Source: Malania oleifera (lineage: Eukaryota; Streptophyta; Magnoliopsida; Santalales; Ximeniaceae). Taken from it: a DNA stretch of 64,000 nt. Location: positions 66,247,101 to 66,311,100 of the forward strand of contig NC_080428.1 of the NCBI RefSeq assembly GCF_029873635.1. The letters are read 5' to 3'. Position 1 is the first letter of the stretch. Each line of letters begins with the position of its first letter. The notes beneath the pieces are model-generated. The model searched no databases. It was not told where the DNA came from and saw only the letters and a list, made by a program, of their open reading frames with translations. The position numbers and the translations under genes are program-made. Shown piece by piece: positions 24,112-36,658 of the stretch.

Positions 24112-24112
<1 letters not shown>
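23937..24112 (-). mobile_element. tRNA-derived SINE-like repeat, copy 2
   Basis: In minus sense it reads GGGCCTTGGATCAACTTAAG, then a B-box-like GGGTTTGAGTCC, then CAGCCTCTC and CCCTCGCAAAGGACTTG. It is flanked by AT microsatellites on both sides (23915-23937 and 24113-24158) and sits between two head-to-head LTRs. Confidence 0.65.
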
Positions 24113-24158
<46 letters not shown>

Positions 24159-26241
24159 TGTAGAGACCTGAAGAATTATAGTAACTAAATAATAAAAGAA
24201 ATGAGAAAAAAGGAAAATTCCAAGGGGAACTCGGCAAGGTCTTGTCTAAATGTGGACACGTGTCTCGTCGACAAGAACTTGCCGAGAGAGCTGATTTCAG
24301 GGCCTGAAACTCGTCGACGAGAGTTATGTGCTCGTCGATGAACTTCCTTCTTGGTTCGTCGACGAGGTCTACGAGAAAACTTTGCAGGAAATCCTCTCCC
24401 TCTCTCTCTACTTTCTCTCTCTCTCTCTCTCTCTCTAGATTTCTGGCTTCGTTCTTCGCCGATTCGATGATCGGAAGCCGCCACACTACTCTTGAGAAGA
24501 TTCTCTTCAAGTTTGCTGGAGTAGATTGTTGGTTAGGCCAACTTGGGTACCATCCCAAAATCTGGGTAAATTGGTTATTTTAGGCTTTATAAGTTATTTG
24601 GTATTTTTGGACTGAGAAAAATGTATTTGGTGAGATAATACTGGAATTTTGTTGGAAAAATGTAAATTTCAGGGTATTGAGCTAGGAACACCACAGGAGC
24701 AAGTTTAGTTAAATTTGTGGGCTTCTCAATAAGTCAGGTAAGGGGATAAACTAAGTCAACATTTTTCATGAAATAATTTATTATTATACAACATTTATTT
24801 TCAGAAAAATATGTATGATATGGAACTGTGTTTGGAAATACTGCTATTAAACAAGGAAATGGTTTTAATACATATTATCAAGAAATATGATTTTAGTTCA
24901 TATTTCATGTTAGAACATTACTTACACTTGTATGGCATGAGTATGATTTTCCATGAAAATTATGTTATACCAAAATATTATGATTTCCTAGAATAAGCAT
25001 GTTATAATAGTTTTCAGAAAAACTATAAAAAGCAGTACAAGAACTATGTTTTTTTAAATAATACGTTAACAGTACAGAAATATCAAGATTCAGTATGTTA
25101 TGTTTTATGCTGGCGCAGATGCCGTGATTTATACGATATGATATGCCGGTGCAAATGCCGTGATTTGCATGTTATGATATGTTGGCGCAGATGTCGAGAT
25201 TTATGTTGGCGTAGATGCCGTAAATATGTATGATATGTCAGAATTCGTGAAAATATGATCATGTCAGATATTTCTATGAAAAATGAAACAGTTATGTATC
25301 AGTATTATGAAATGTATTATATGTTATCATAACTCAGATGATTTAGTTTAGTTTCACGAAGTACGGTACCGTAGCTATATGTTCAAGTTCATATTCATGT
25401 TAGTGCTACCACACATCTCAAATAGAGTGTGGAAGATGGCAGTCGGTGTGGCTTCATGGTAGTTCAGGTGTCCCTCTGGCAGTCCGGACCAGGAGGGGTG
25501 AGCCCATTGTACTTACAAACTTATGTTTGACTTAGCGTGGTTGGCTAGCCATTGCTAGGTCCCGCCTTCGGGTTACACAACCTAGTTATGTGGGGGTAAG
25601 ACATGACATCAGTTAACTATCCATCCAGGGTATTATTTCATGTATTGTACAGTTATATAAGATGATTTACATGTATATAAATTTAGTTTGATATATTATG
25701 TTATGTCAAATCATGTTTATTCCGAAACTATACAGGTAGTTTTACATGTTATACAATTAAGTACAGTTCATGTTTTTGTCACGTTAATACTCATGTTGCC
25801 ACACACTGATGTTAGTTTATCTCCCTTACTGAGAGGTGTCTTACCCCAGCATTACAAACATTTCAAGAAATCCATGTAGGAGGCGGATAGAGCCCCATAG
25901 CAGTAGAAGTTGACCAAGCTACCCTGTCAAAATGGTAAGTAGTTAAGCTAGGGTCAAATGGGTTTTGGATTGAGACCCTAGGACACTTTTTGGTCCATTA
26001 TAGATGATTGTATATTTATGACAGATTCAGTAAAACTCTAGTATTGTGTTTGGGTGTTGTAGGACATATATGTAATTTATGTTTTCCGCTGCTTAGGTAT
26101 CAGAGATGTATGACAGGTATATCCCTGGTACCCATGGGTCCAGGTTAATCATGACTTTGGCAGTTTGCAGGTTATCAGGATTATTATAAATGTAGTTATA
26201 TGAAAGAAAAAAATATATGGAAAAATAAGCAGGTCATTACA
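24159..26241 (+). repeat. Long Gypsy-type LTR, plus strand, probably solo
   Basis: It starts TGTAGAGACC and ends GGTCATTACA, with flanks TATAT on both sides (24154-24158 and 26242-26246; low complexity, so weak proof). Palindromes lie at 24265-24365 and a CT run at 24405-24437. An AG/GTAAGG-bounded interval lies at 24673-24737 and repeated GGCGCAGATGCCG units at 25105-25235. A GTTATGT/ACATGAC stem-loop lies at 25585-25607. It is of the same subfamily as 21560-23726. Confidence 0.82.
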
Positions 26242-26773
26242 TATATATTTATTTATTTATTCTTCTTTTGGAGAAAAATGGGGGAGTGTTATGTAGCTCA
26301 AATCCCATGCCAAGAGCTAGCAAAAGGTTGTCTTACCACTAGCTAGGCTACACCCTTGGCCGGTAGTTTTCTTGATTTGTTGAATGAGTATTGGGAATTT
26401 TTTTTTTGAAACAATTTCAAGATATAAAACCAAAGATAGAGCACCACTTGTAGATAGTTCTAGGAGATCATATTCTTCAAGATTAGAAATGAGGGATCCT
26501 ATATGAATTTATGAGCTCTACATATTTAAGAGTTTTAGTTCTTTTAGATTGTCTTGGATATTTTAGATACTTTGGGTTTACTTTGTAATTATTTGTTTTA
26601 CCTCTTAATATTGGATGTACGAGTTCTCTACGTGTAATGTGTGGTTAACATTAGTTATCAATTGAAGTCAAATTTCCCTCTTTGTTTCTTTATCCTTCCT
26701 TTGTGTTCAGTCTCCTTCATTTTCCTTCCTTTCCTTTTCTCTTTTGCAGTCTCTTCTCTTCTCTATTTTTTCT

Positions 26774-26815
<42 letters not shown>

Positions 26816-27192
26816 TCATGTCCTACGTTAGTTAGGTATCACAGCAAACCTAAACCATCTCCAATTTCTGCCATAGATATTCCACATTGTTCTTTCCTTT
26901 TGTCACCCCCAAAAAGAGCTGTTGAAATCACATAAAGTTGTGAAGAAAATTGTCCATTATAGGAAGTTGAAAATCTAGTGTTATCCAGCTTCCCTTCTAC
27001 AACTACAACTCCTATTCATAAGGCCTACCCATACCAAAGAAAAAAAAAAAAAACAAGGAAAACTAGTGTAGGGGTCGTTGGGCGCACATAAAGTCTTCTC
27101 TGGAGATTAACCATTGCTGCAACACCAAGATGCCCTATAAATTAGTCAAAAAGTCATGTTGTTGCTGCTGCTGCTTCAAATCTACCATTATG
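26242..27192. other. Spacer, no gene seen
   Basis: It contains a (CT)n run at 26779-26813 and short homopolymers. Short open frames over the CT run are low-complexity. No exon-like segment is convincing. Confidence 0.4.
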
Positions 27193-27197
27193 AGTCA

Positions 27198-27580
27198 TGT
27201 TAAAAATATGTTTATTTTTACTTATTTATTGTGGCTTTTATCGTTGGATCGTCTCTAAATCCAACGGTTGTGTGGTGCCATATATATGTTTGTAAGTCAT
27301 GGGAAAAATATAAGAAGAGCTAGATAGGGGTTCTCTCTAGGAAGAACTTTTCTTCAACGGGTTGAAGGTAAAGGGGTGTACAGGGGATTTGGGATCGAGG
27401 AGAGATTGATCAGATCTTGTACTGCCATAATTTCATAGTGGATTTTTCTCCAAGTGCAAGCTTCATGGACGTAGGCAACCTTGCCGAACCACGTAAAATC
27501 TCTCATCTCCATTTTTCTGTGAATGTTTTTTATGTGATCTATTTTGTTGATTGAAAGATTAAAATCACTGTGCGTCAACA
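27198..27580 (+). repeat. 5' LTR of Copia element 3
   Basis: It starts TGTTAAAAATATG and ends GCGTCAACA. A primer-site-like AGTGGTGTCAAAG follows. Confidence 0.9.
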
Positions 27581-30500
27581 AGTGGTGTCAAAGTGTGGTT
27601 TCGATTGGGTGCAGATCTAATAGATCAGATCAGATCGAAAGAAATTTTTTGGATCTGAAGTTTTTCCGCGAGAGTGCTGAAGATCAGAGTTGTTCGTTTA
27701 GATCGGATTGAGGTACGTGAAGATTCAGATCAAGTGAATTTTTCAATTGAAGGTGTGAAAAAAAATTTTTTTCACAGATGAAGAACATGATGAACAGTGC
27801 CAAAATTGGGTGACAGACCCAGATTGGTGTTGATGAGTAATGATGCTTCCTGTGGTATTCTTGGTTTTGAAATGGTTAGAATCAAGATCTTTGATGGCGT
27901 GGTTAGAACCATCAAGAATGTAAGGCATGTTCCATATCTGAAAAAGAATCTGATTTCCTTAGGCTCTTTGGACAGTAATGGTTTCTCTTTTCCAATTAGG
28001 GATGGAGTGCTGAAAGTACCTAGAGGTTCACTGGTAGTAATGAAAGGTCATCTGAGGAACAATTTGTACACTCTGGTGGGTAGCACAGTGACAAGTGGAG
28101 CTGCATCTAATACCTCTTCAGATATAGATACATATGATTTTACCCTATGGCATATGAGGCTGTGTCACATGAGTGATCGTGGTTTGCAGGAGTTGCACAT
28201 GCGGAACTTTCTAGCAGGTAATTCTTGTTGTAAGCTTAAGTTCTATAAATACTATTTGTTTGGTAAACAATGCAGGATGAGTTTCAGAACAGGAAAGCAT
28301 ACGAGCAAGGAGGTGCTGGAGTACATTCATTCAGATGTATGGGGTCCAGTACAGGTACAGTCTCACAGTGGTGCTATTTATTTTATCTCATTTATTGATG
28401 ACTTTTCCAAGAAAGTCTAGGTGTATTTTCTGAAGCACAGGAGTGAGGTATTCAGTAAGTTCAAGGAATGGAAAACTCAGGTAGAGAAGCAAACAGGGAA
28501 ACAGGTGAAGTTTCTGAGATCTGACAATGGACTGGAGTACAAAAACATCCAGCTCATTGACTTCTGTAAGGAAGAGGGGATTACTAGGCACTATATAGTT
28601 TCACATGAGCAACAGCAGAATGGGGTGGCTGAAAGGATGAACAGAACATTACTAAAGAAGGCAAGGTGTATGAGCACTCAGGCTAATTTGCCTAAGTCAT
28701 TCTGGGCAGAAGTAGTGAGTATGGCATGCTACATGGTAAATAGGTCTCCTTCTGTAGCTATTAACGCAAAGGTTCCTGAGAAGGTATGGATAGGTAAGCC
28801 AATAGATTACTCTGTGTTGAGAATATTTGGTTATCCATCGTATGTGCATGTGTAGGAACAGGACAGATCAAATTTGGACTCTAAGTTCAAACCGTGCGTA
28901 TTTCTTGGTTTCCAAAAAGTGAAAGGATACCGGTTGTGGGACCCTATAGCACGGAAGGTGGTCATTAGCAGGGATGTGGTCTTTGATGAAGAAGCCATGT
29001 TGAAGGAGAATGCTGATAAGAAGGTGGAGTTTGATTCAGCTGGAGTACCTATTCAGGTGGAGCTGGACAATATTCAGAATTCAAGTATAGATAATACTCA
29101 GACTACTGTTGTTGATTCAGTTGCACAGGATACAGTGAGACAGGCAACAATTCCTCAAGAAATTCCTCAGATAGGTGATATACATGAGCCTACAGGGCTA
29201 GCCACCGACAAAGAAAGGAGGAATGTTAAGCCTCTGATCAGGTATGCGTTTAGGGACTTAGTTGCATTTGCTTTGATTACTAGTAGTGGAGATCCTTCTG
29301 ATTTTCATGAAGCAATTCAAAGTTATGAATGAGATAGTTGGCTTGGACCCATGGTTGAGGAGATGGAGTCCCTTCATAAGAATGACACTTGGGTGTTGGT
29401 TCAGAAGCTCAAGGAAAGGAAGCTGATTGGTTGTAAGTGGGTTTTCAGAAAGAAAGAACCAACTTCAGAATCAGAAGGGATAACATATAAGGCCAGGTTA
29501 GTAGCAAAAGGATACAAATAGGAAGAAGGTATAGATTGTAATGAAATCTTTTCTCCTGTTGTTAAGCATGCTTCTATTAGATCCTTGTTAGCATTGGTTG
29601 TCATGCATGATTTAGATCTGGAACAGATGGATGTAAAGACAACTTTCCTTCATGGTGAGTTAGAGGAAGATATCTTTATGAAGCAACCGCAGGGGTCTGT
29701 GGAACAAGGTAAAGAGCACCTAGTATGTAGGTTGAATAGGTCTCTTTATGGTTTAAAGCAATCCCCTAGGCAATGGTGTAAGAGATTTGATTCTTATATG
29801 TTGAGGAATGGGTATGTTAGAAGCAGTTATGACAATTGGGTTTACTTCATATTGCTTAACAATGGTGTATATATGATCCTTATACTATATGTGGATGACA
29901 TATTGATTGCCTCTAATAGTACTGATGGGTTAAATGTGTTGAAAACCAGGTTACATGATGAGTTTGAGATGAAGGATATTAGTGCAGCTAAAAAGATCCT
30001 TGGCATGGAAATCAGGAGGGACGGACAACAGAAGAAGCTGTGGTTTTCACAGGATAAGTATATTAAGAAGGTGTTGGAAAGGTTTAACATGGATAAGGCT
30101 AAACCGATAAGTACACCTCTAGCTGCTCATTTTCATTTGTCTACTAAAATGTGTCCTTCTACTGATGAGGATAAGTTGGATATGGCTAGTGTGCCTTATG
30201 CTAGTGCAGTGGGGAGTTTGATGTATGCCATGGTATGTAGTAGACCATATTTGTCATATGCAGTTAGTTTGGTAAGCAAATATATGGCTAATCCAGGTAG
30301 AATGCATTGAAATGCGGTGAAATGGATTTTCAAATATTTGCATGACACTTCTAATTATGGTATCCTGTTTGAAAGTACTGATGATTGTAATGTTTAGGGT
30401 TATGTAGACTCTGATTATGTAGGTGATTTGGATAAGAGGAGGTCTACTTCTAGCTTCATTTTTACCATGGCTAGTGGTTTCATTAGTTGGAAGGCTATGC

Positions 30501-30929
30501 TGCAACCTACTACAACTTTGTCTACTACAAAAGCTGAATACATAGCTTTGGCAAAGGTAGGTAAAGAGGCTTTGTGGTTAACTGAACGGATTCAGGAACT
30601 TGGTGTTATGTAGGATAAGTTACACGTATTCTCTGATAGTCAGAGTGCGATCCACTTGGCAAGGAATCAAGTCTACCACTCTCGCATGAAGCATATTGAC
30701 GTACGGTACCATGCAATTAGAGGTTGGGTTGAAAGTGGTAAGTTCCAATTATTGAAGATCCACACAAATGGAAATGTTGCATATATGCTCACGAAGCCTG
30801 TTACATTAGCTAAGTTCAAGCGCTATCTGGACTTAGTTAATGTAGTCTCTTATTGATTGTTGACAGAGCATCTCAGAACGTGGGGATGAAATGTTGTGCT
30901 TGACTGTGATTAAAAGTCAAGGTGGAGAT

Positions 30930-31342
30930 TGTTAAAAAATATGTTTATTTTTATTTATTTATTGTGGCTTTTATCATTGTCGTTGGATCGTCTCTAAATC
31001 CAACGGTTGTGTGGTTTCATATATATATTTGTAAGCCATGAGAAAATATAAGGATTGCTTGTCATTTTGTGCAAGGAGAGCTAGAGAGGGATTCTTTCTA
31101 GGAAGAACTTTTATTTAACTGGTTGAAGGTGAAGGGGTGTACAGGGGATCTGGGATCAGGGAGAGACTGATCAGATCTTGTACTGTCATCATTTCATAGT
31201 GGTTTTTTCTCCATGTGCACGCTCCGTGGACGTGCGCAACCTTGCCGAACCACGGAAAAATCTCTCATCTCCATTTTTCTGTGGATGTTCTTTGTGTGAT
31301 TTATTTTGTTGATCGGAAGATTAAAATCGATGCACATCAACA
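30930..31342 (+). repeat. 3' LTR of Copia element 3
   Basis: The purine tract AAGGTGGAGAT precedes it. It starts TGTTAAAAAATATG and ends CACATCAACA. Confidence 0.9.
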
Positions 31343-31347
31343 AGTCA

Positions 31348-31754
31348 CTTTTGCATTATAATGCTATCTTCATCATGATCAAAAGCTATTGTTACACACA
31401 AGTTCACCGAGCATTCTAGGAAACTGTTGGCATGTTTGTTGGAGAAGTTCTCACTTGGTACTAAATGTAGTTTTTTATTTTTTTCTATTCGATTTTTTTG
31501 TGGCCAGAAGTTTGATACACGAAAGGATTTAAAGCATCCAAAATATTATGATAAATTGAATTAAATCATGGGATTTTGATTCTATTTGCAAGTGAGTTGA
31601 ACTGGATTTGCCATAATTTGGTTTTGCCTTCAAGATATTCGATCTACCTGAGATACTATCATTATACTCCATGATATTGAATCTTCTAGTGATATTTTTA
31701 CGATCGTGGGGAGAAATTGACTTAGATTTTTTGGGCTTTGAAAAGATCCGTACT
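31348..31754. other. Short spacer, no gene seen
   Basis: AT-rich DNA between Copia element 3 and the next LTR. The open frame on the minus strand here has no recognisable domain. Confidence 0.4.
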
Positions 31755-33880
31755 CTAACACCCCGACCTGCCACGTGGGACTCGGGGTGCTACTTTAGTG
31801 ACGTCTGTGTACCTAATACCAAACTCATCATATAAAATGTAACGGAAATAAAAGAAACAATCTCCAAAAATTCATTACCAGAGTTTTATACTACCTTTAT
31901 ATACAAAAAGGTTCCAAAATCCTTATTACAAACCAACGTACTATACTTATACAAAAACTAATTCAAACTACACTCACCACATACAAAAAACTATACTACC
32001 GTCTCAGCCCCTCTAGCCTACTAAGAACGTTTCCCAGAATTGCGTGAAAGATAGTTTGTAAAGTAGGGGTGAGACACAGCTCAGTAAGGGAAGGACTAAG
32101 TTAATGTCAATGTGTGTCCAGCTTACATTTAGTGTATAGAAAAATAGCCAGTTTGCTAAGTAGATAAACACATTTATGAAATCATTCTTATTTTACACTC
32201 ACATACACAATTAGCCGAGGATAGGGAAGATTATCTGCCCATACAAGTAGCTTCCCTCTACTCTAATACCATTACTGCTATTAGGGCACTCACCTTTCTC
32301 AGTAAGCCTTCGAAGTTATCTTATTAATTATCCATATTCACATAAATTAATAGATATGCATATAAGACAATCCCTGTGACAAACACGTCATTTACTTCCC
32401 CCGTGGCACGGGTTGTGCGGCCCGAAGGCTAGACTAAGCCTGATGATCAGCCCAAACAAAGTAAAAAAAAAAAAAAAAACAACATCCTCTGCAAGCACAT
32501 CTGCAGGCATCCACAACAAAGTTGTAGGTTCAACGCCCCTACTTTAACCTCATGCAGGCAGTCGGCTGGGACCCCCTACACTTCTATCTAGAACAATGTG
32601 GGTGCACATGGTCTAACTTGCAATAGTACCATGCTCACAATACACTGATACCCAGGGTTCCTAAAGCATATCATGCAATTTAGATAATATAAATCACCAT
32701 TTAAAATATCAATTCACACATATTCCCTATTATTCTAAAAACCTGGCCCCCGGCCACAAATACAATCTGGCTCACAGCCGTTTAAACAAAACCCCGGCCC
32801 GACTGTCAAATCAAAGTCCTGCATTATTCACAAGCAGTTCCAGTATTTTTCACAATAATTCCAGTATTTCACATATAGTTCCAGTATTTCGCAAACAGTC
32901 TTAAATCCAGTTAAACAATAAATCCTACCAATTAATCATCGGCCACACGATTCCAACATTTAAACACAACCATATAAACAACCAAACTTTCCACCTTTCG
33001 TTTTATTCAAAATATCATACCATATAACCTAGGTTTGTAAAATCCATTTCCGACAGTTAGTTTTCGAAATAACCTTTAAATTCTTAAATAAATGAATAAA
33101 TAAATAATATATATATATATATATAGCAATTTAATCAGGTCATATTTAATAAAATTCTGACTTAACTTAATCCCCTTACTCGATTCTTGAAAAGCTCGAT
33201 ACAACCCCAACCTACGCCCCATGGCATTCGAAACCCTTGAAACCCTAAAATTCAAACTTTACCATATTATTTGTCACAATTTTCAAAGTAACTTTCCATA
33301 AAATTTTCCTAAGTTTTAAATACCCTAAATAGCCTAATAAAGTCTAAATTATTAAACTTACCTCCGATTTAGAGTTGATGCCCCGGAGCTCCAATTCAAA
33401 AACCTGCTCCAGCTAAATTACAGAGAATCTCCTCATGAATCTCCTCGCAATTTCCTTCTGTCAATTGACCTTAAGATTTAAGAAAAATTGAGGTAAGAGT
33501 GAAAATTGGCCTTATTCTATGAGATATGTCTATGCTGCTCTCATGACAAATCCACTCCATTAGAAGTGTCGGTGGCGAAGAATGGAGCCCAACTGTATTT
33601 TCGGATTTCCAATTGGCCAAATATTAGAGAAGAAATTGAGGAGAGTAGGAGAGAGGAGACGAGGGAGAGATGAGAGTGAGAGAGGCACCTGAAGCCTCTG
33701 CAGTTCAGTCCCAAAGCTTCTTTGAAGCTTCAATTACTTTTAATATATATATATATATATATATAATTAATAATAATTTTAATTAATTAATTAATTTTTT
33801 TAATTTAAATTTTTTAATATAATTTTAATTAATTAAATTAAAATTTTATTTTATTTTATTTTTTTTACATTTTCATTACA
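31755..33880 (-). repeat. Solo long Gypsy-type LTR, minus strand
   Basis: The target duplication CGTAC lies on both sides (31750-31754 and 33881-33885). In minus sense it starts TGTAATGAAAATG and ends GGTCGGGGTGTTAGA. It carries the 26-nt GGGC stem-loop (32284-32309), the TGAG...CTCA hairpin near 32065 and the GGGCCGCACAACCC block near 32410. It has no TCGTCGACGA array, unlike the other long LTRs, so it represents a different family that shares the downstream module. Confidence 0.85.
32284..32309 (-). other. Conserved 26-nt stem-loop of the long LTRs (copy b)
   Basis: The inner arm is CTTAC facing GTGAG, both arms changed relative to CTTGC/GCAAG in other copies. A CTAATA...TATTAG inverted repeat follows. 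Confidence 0.55.
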
Positions 33881-33885
33881 CGTAC

Positions 33886-34951
33886 CCTAGGCAAATTCTT
33901 GGCTTTGTTGAATAAGGAACAAGGATAGAACCCTCACTTTGAAGTTGAACTCGAATAAGTTTGGGAACTACCTTGCCATTATGGAGACTAATAGTGGTGG
34001 TTGGAGAACCCTTGCATTTCTGGAGGGGTTTGAATCCAAGGGATGGATGAGGATCTCCTCCTCGACAGCCGAGCTGGGCTGCCATCTTGTTTCCCCACAA
34101 AGAAAGACTCAACATCTTTAGTCATTCACTAGGTGGAGAAGAAGCATGCGGTCTCCTTACTAGATTTGAACCTAATTCTTAATAGACCAACTCCCTTGTG
34201 TCTGTGCCCTCATTGTAGCAAGCCCTTGAGCCTCTTGCTAAGTGGTGGTTTGGCACTCAACTCATAGGTGCTGAGAAAGACAATAAGCTCATGCGATCCT
34301 TCACTAGTGTTATGGGGGAGAAGAGCAGTGTTATAGATGACTGCATGGATTTCCATAAGTAGGATAAAGGTAGGCCCAAAGCCTTCATCTCGTTTGAGGA
34401 TGTCAGAGTAGGCCTTAGCTTGGGCGTTGGAACTACAGATATGGGGATCTTTCTTAGCCCTGCAATCTCACTTGACAACTCAAAAGTCCAATCCCAACTC
34501 TTTAAGCTACATGGTGGTCCTTCTGAAGTTGCCAACAAGTTAATCCACTTTGGGAAGGCTGTCCCCCTATAGGACCTCCCTTCATAGGTAGCTGCAAATC
34601 AAGAGGAGACTGTTTTGGAGTAGGAACTCCCTAATTCTCCAAATGATAACAGAAGACTAGCCTTGGTTCTAGCCCCTAGCACTGGCTATGATACTTTGAA
34701 AGTTGAAATTGGTAAGAAAAACCATAGGCGTGTCTTTCAAAGGGTTTAATGACAAAGCCTTATAATTGTTTGAGGATATTGGAAGAAGGAGAAGAGAGGA
34801 GATGGGAAGTAATCACAAAAAACCTTCAGGCAGTATTAGAAAGTTGGATATAGGGAATTGAAGCACTTGGAATGCATAGTGAACTATGGAAAAATAGGAG
34901 GATGCTCATAACAGAGGCCTGTGGCAACTGGAGCCCTTGTGTTAAATTATA
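33886..34951 (+). pseudogene. Possible LINE ORF1-like relic
   Basis: The segment at 33939-34100 reads NSNKFGNYLAIMETNSGGWR, then LAFLEGFESKGWMRI. This resembles the DUF4283-neighbouring region found in proteins derived from plant LINE ORF1 (pattern kfgrYLei...grr..l.ipEG..g.GW). The remainder to about 34750 has long stretches of plausible codons broken by stops. No zinc knuckle or RT is attached. It could also be a host gene relic of the same domain family. Confidence 0.35.
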
Positions 34952-36057
34952 TGTAACGACCCAAAAATTAATAATGATTAAATAATTAGGAAAATAATAA
35001 ATGGAATAAATAAATAAGGAATAAAGGGGAAAAGGAAAATTTTTGGAAAAAGAGAACATCAGACCTTGTTGACGAGTTTTATGTCCTTGTCGATGAGTGT
35101 TCTCTAAAGATCGTCGACGAAATTCAGTTCCTTGTCGACGAATGAATCTCCTTGGCGACGAAGTTCCTTCTGTGACTCGTCAACGAATCCTGTCTACTCG
35201 TCTATGAGGCCACGTGACAAAATCGAGTATAAATAGAACCAAGGAAGCTTCCACGCGAAGAAAACTCATTTTCTCTATTTTTTTTTCTCTCTAAACGTTT
35301 CCTCTCCCTTCTCTCTAAGAATCCAGCCCGAATCAATGATCGTAGACCGCTACGGTGTTCTAGGGAAGATTCTCTACACATCTAGCGGAGCAGTTTTCTA
35401 AACTAGACTTTTCGAGAAATGCTCCTAAGTTGAGGTAAGGGTTAAGATTCTTAGTTTTGGGTTTTTAAAGGTTTATTTGAGGTTTATAGGCTGAGAAAAT
35501 ACAGAAATAGTAGGTTATTTGGGATTTATTTAATTAAACTACGGTTTTTGAACCAAGGTTCGGGTGAGCGTCACAAACATCATCTTGGGGATTCCTGTTG
35601 GCGTAGTTCAAGCAAGTAGGTAAGGGGGAATATATATTAAATCGGATTTTTATGAATTAATTGAAAAATGAAATATATATGAATATATGTGTATATGTTT
35701 TTGTACGGGTTTAGAATCCAACCATTTTAATTATGTTTTCTGAGCCTAGGGCTGTTTATTTAGATACGTATATGTGAAACTGAACTGATGTAAGTGAATG
35801 ATATTTTCAGGATAACTATGTAAAAAGGAAAGGTATATTTTCAGTATATAAATGTTAAATGTAGGTTGACTTATTTTACAGAAGATACATATATAAAAGA
35901 ATTTTACTACTAGATAGTGTGGCATGAGTAAAATAGAATTTTGTATGAAATTATGTTATATATATGAAATGCAGGATATACAGGAAATGAATTGAAATGA
36001 AAATGTTATATGAAATATGCTGCATATGAGTGTTAATGCAACCATGGAACCAAAAAT

Positions 36058-36237
36058 AACTAAAAGATGCTGGGACTAATAGAAAAACAGCTAAAAGATG
36101 TTGAGACTAACACAAAAATAGCTGAAAGATGCTGGGACTAACACAAAAACAGCTGAAAAATACTAGAACTAACACAAAAATAGCTGAAAGATGTTGGGGC
36201 TAACACAAAAATAGCTGAAAGATTTTGGGTATATTAT
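36058..36237 (+). repeat. 31-bp tandem repeat within the LTR
   Basis: About six units of the type CTGAAAGATGCTGGGACTAA then CACAAAAATAG. It occupies the place where other LTRs carry GGCGCAAGGCCGT-type or GGCGCAGATGCCG-type units. Confidence 0.9.
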
Positions 36238-36455
36238 GAAATGAAAATGAGAATGAAATGGAAATGAAATGTGAAATGTGAACAATGTGAAATGTGAAGA
36301 ATCAAGTAAAGTGAAATGATATGAAATGTCAAAGTTGAGAACATGAATAAATGAGAATTTCAGAATAATGACAGACAAAATAATGTATTATGGTAGTATC
36401 ATTGTTTATGCTAGTAGAACATGTTACGTTTGGGCGGGGCAAACTCTTTGCCCGA

Positions 36456-36481
36456 GGGCTTGCTAAGAAAGGCGAGTACCC
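36456..36481 (+). other. Conserved 26-nt stem-loop of the long LTRs (copy c)
   Basis: The inner arm is CTTGC facing GCGAG (one G-U pair), within a roughly 190-bp unit that is repeated once downstream (copy d at 36633). Confidence 0.55.
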
Positions 36482-36632
36482 TAGTTAGTATCAGGTGTAG
36501 CAGTTGGTTGTATGACGTATTAGGGCAGAGGAAAACTACTTATATGGGCAGGTAGATTTTTCTATTCTAAAGAACCTTCACTGGTCAACCTTTGGATGAA
36601 CTGTGTGAGTACGAGATTACTTCTTCACCCGA

Positions 36633-36658
36633 AGGCTTATTTAGTAAGGTGAGTGCCC
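36633..36658 (+). other. Conserved 26-nt stem-loop of the long LTRs (copy d)
   Basis: The inner arm is CTTAT facing GTGAG (two G-U pairs). GTATCAGAGCAGAGG follows at about 36684. Confidence 0.5.

Larger units (their letters stand above)
27198..31342 (+). mobile_element. Ty1/Copia element 3 (broken)
   Basis: Its LTRs are 27198-27580 and 30930-31342, with target duplication AGTCA (27193-27197 and 31343-31347). The recognised parts start with GAG-pre-integrase (LWHMRLCHMSDRGLQELH, near 28145). Integrase follows (IHSDVWGP, LRSDNGLEYKN, QQNGVAERMNRTLL, 28320-28660). Then come the reverse transcriptase (MDVKTTFLHGELEEDIF, LYVDDILIAS, 29620-30100) and RNase H (TTTLSTTKAEYIALAKVGKEA, DSQSAIHLARN, 30500-30850). 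A normal gag is not recognised. There are several breaks, so it is a fossil. RT and RNase H resemble Copia element 2, so the two are of related lineages. The LTRs differ at roughly one site in ten by eye, and the 3' copy is about 20 bp longer. Confidence 0.92.

Noticed and set aside
24085-24583. Open frame of 157 codons on the minus strand and overlapping ones
   Set aside because: It crosses the LTR promoter, a CT run and an AT microsatellite, so it is a chance frame in LTR DNA.
31529-31774. Minus-strand frame of 81 codons overlapping an LTR end
   Set aside because: No domain, and it runs across the LTR boundary.
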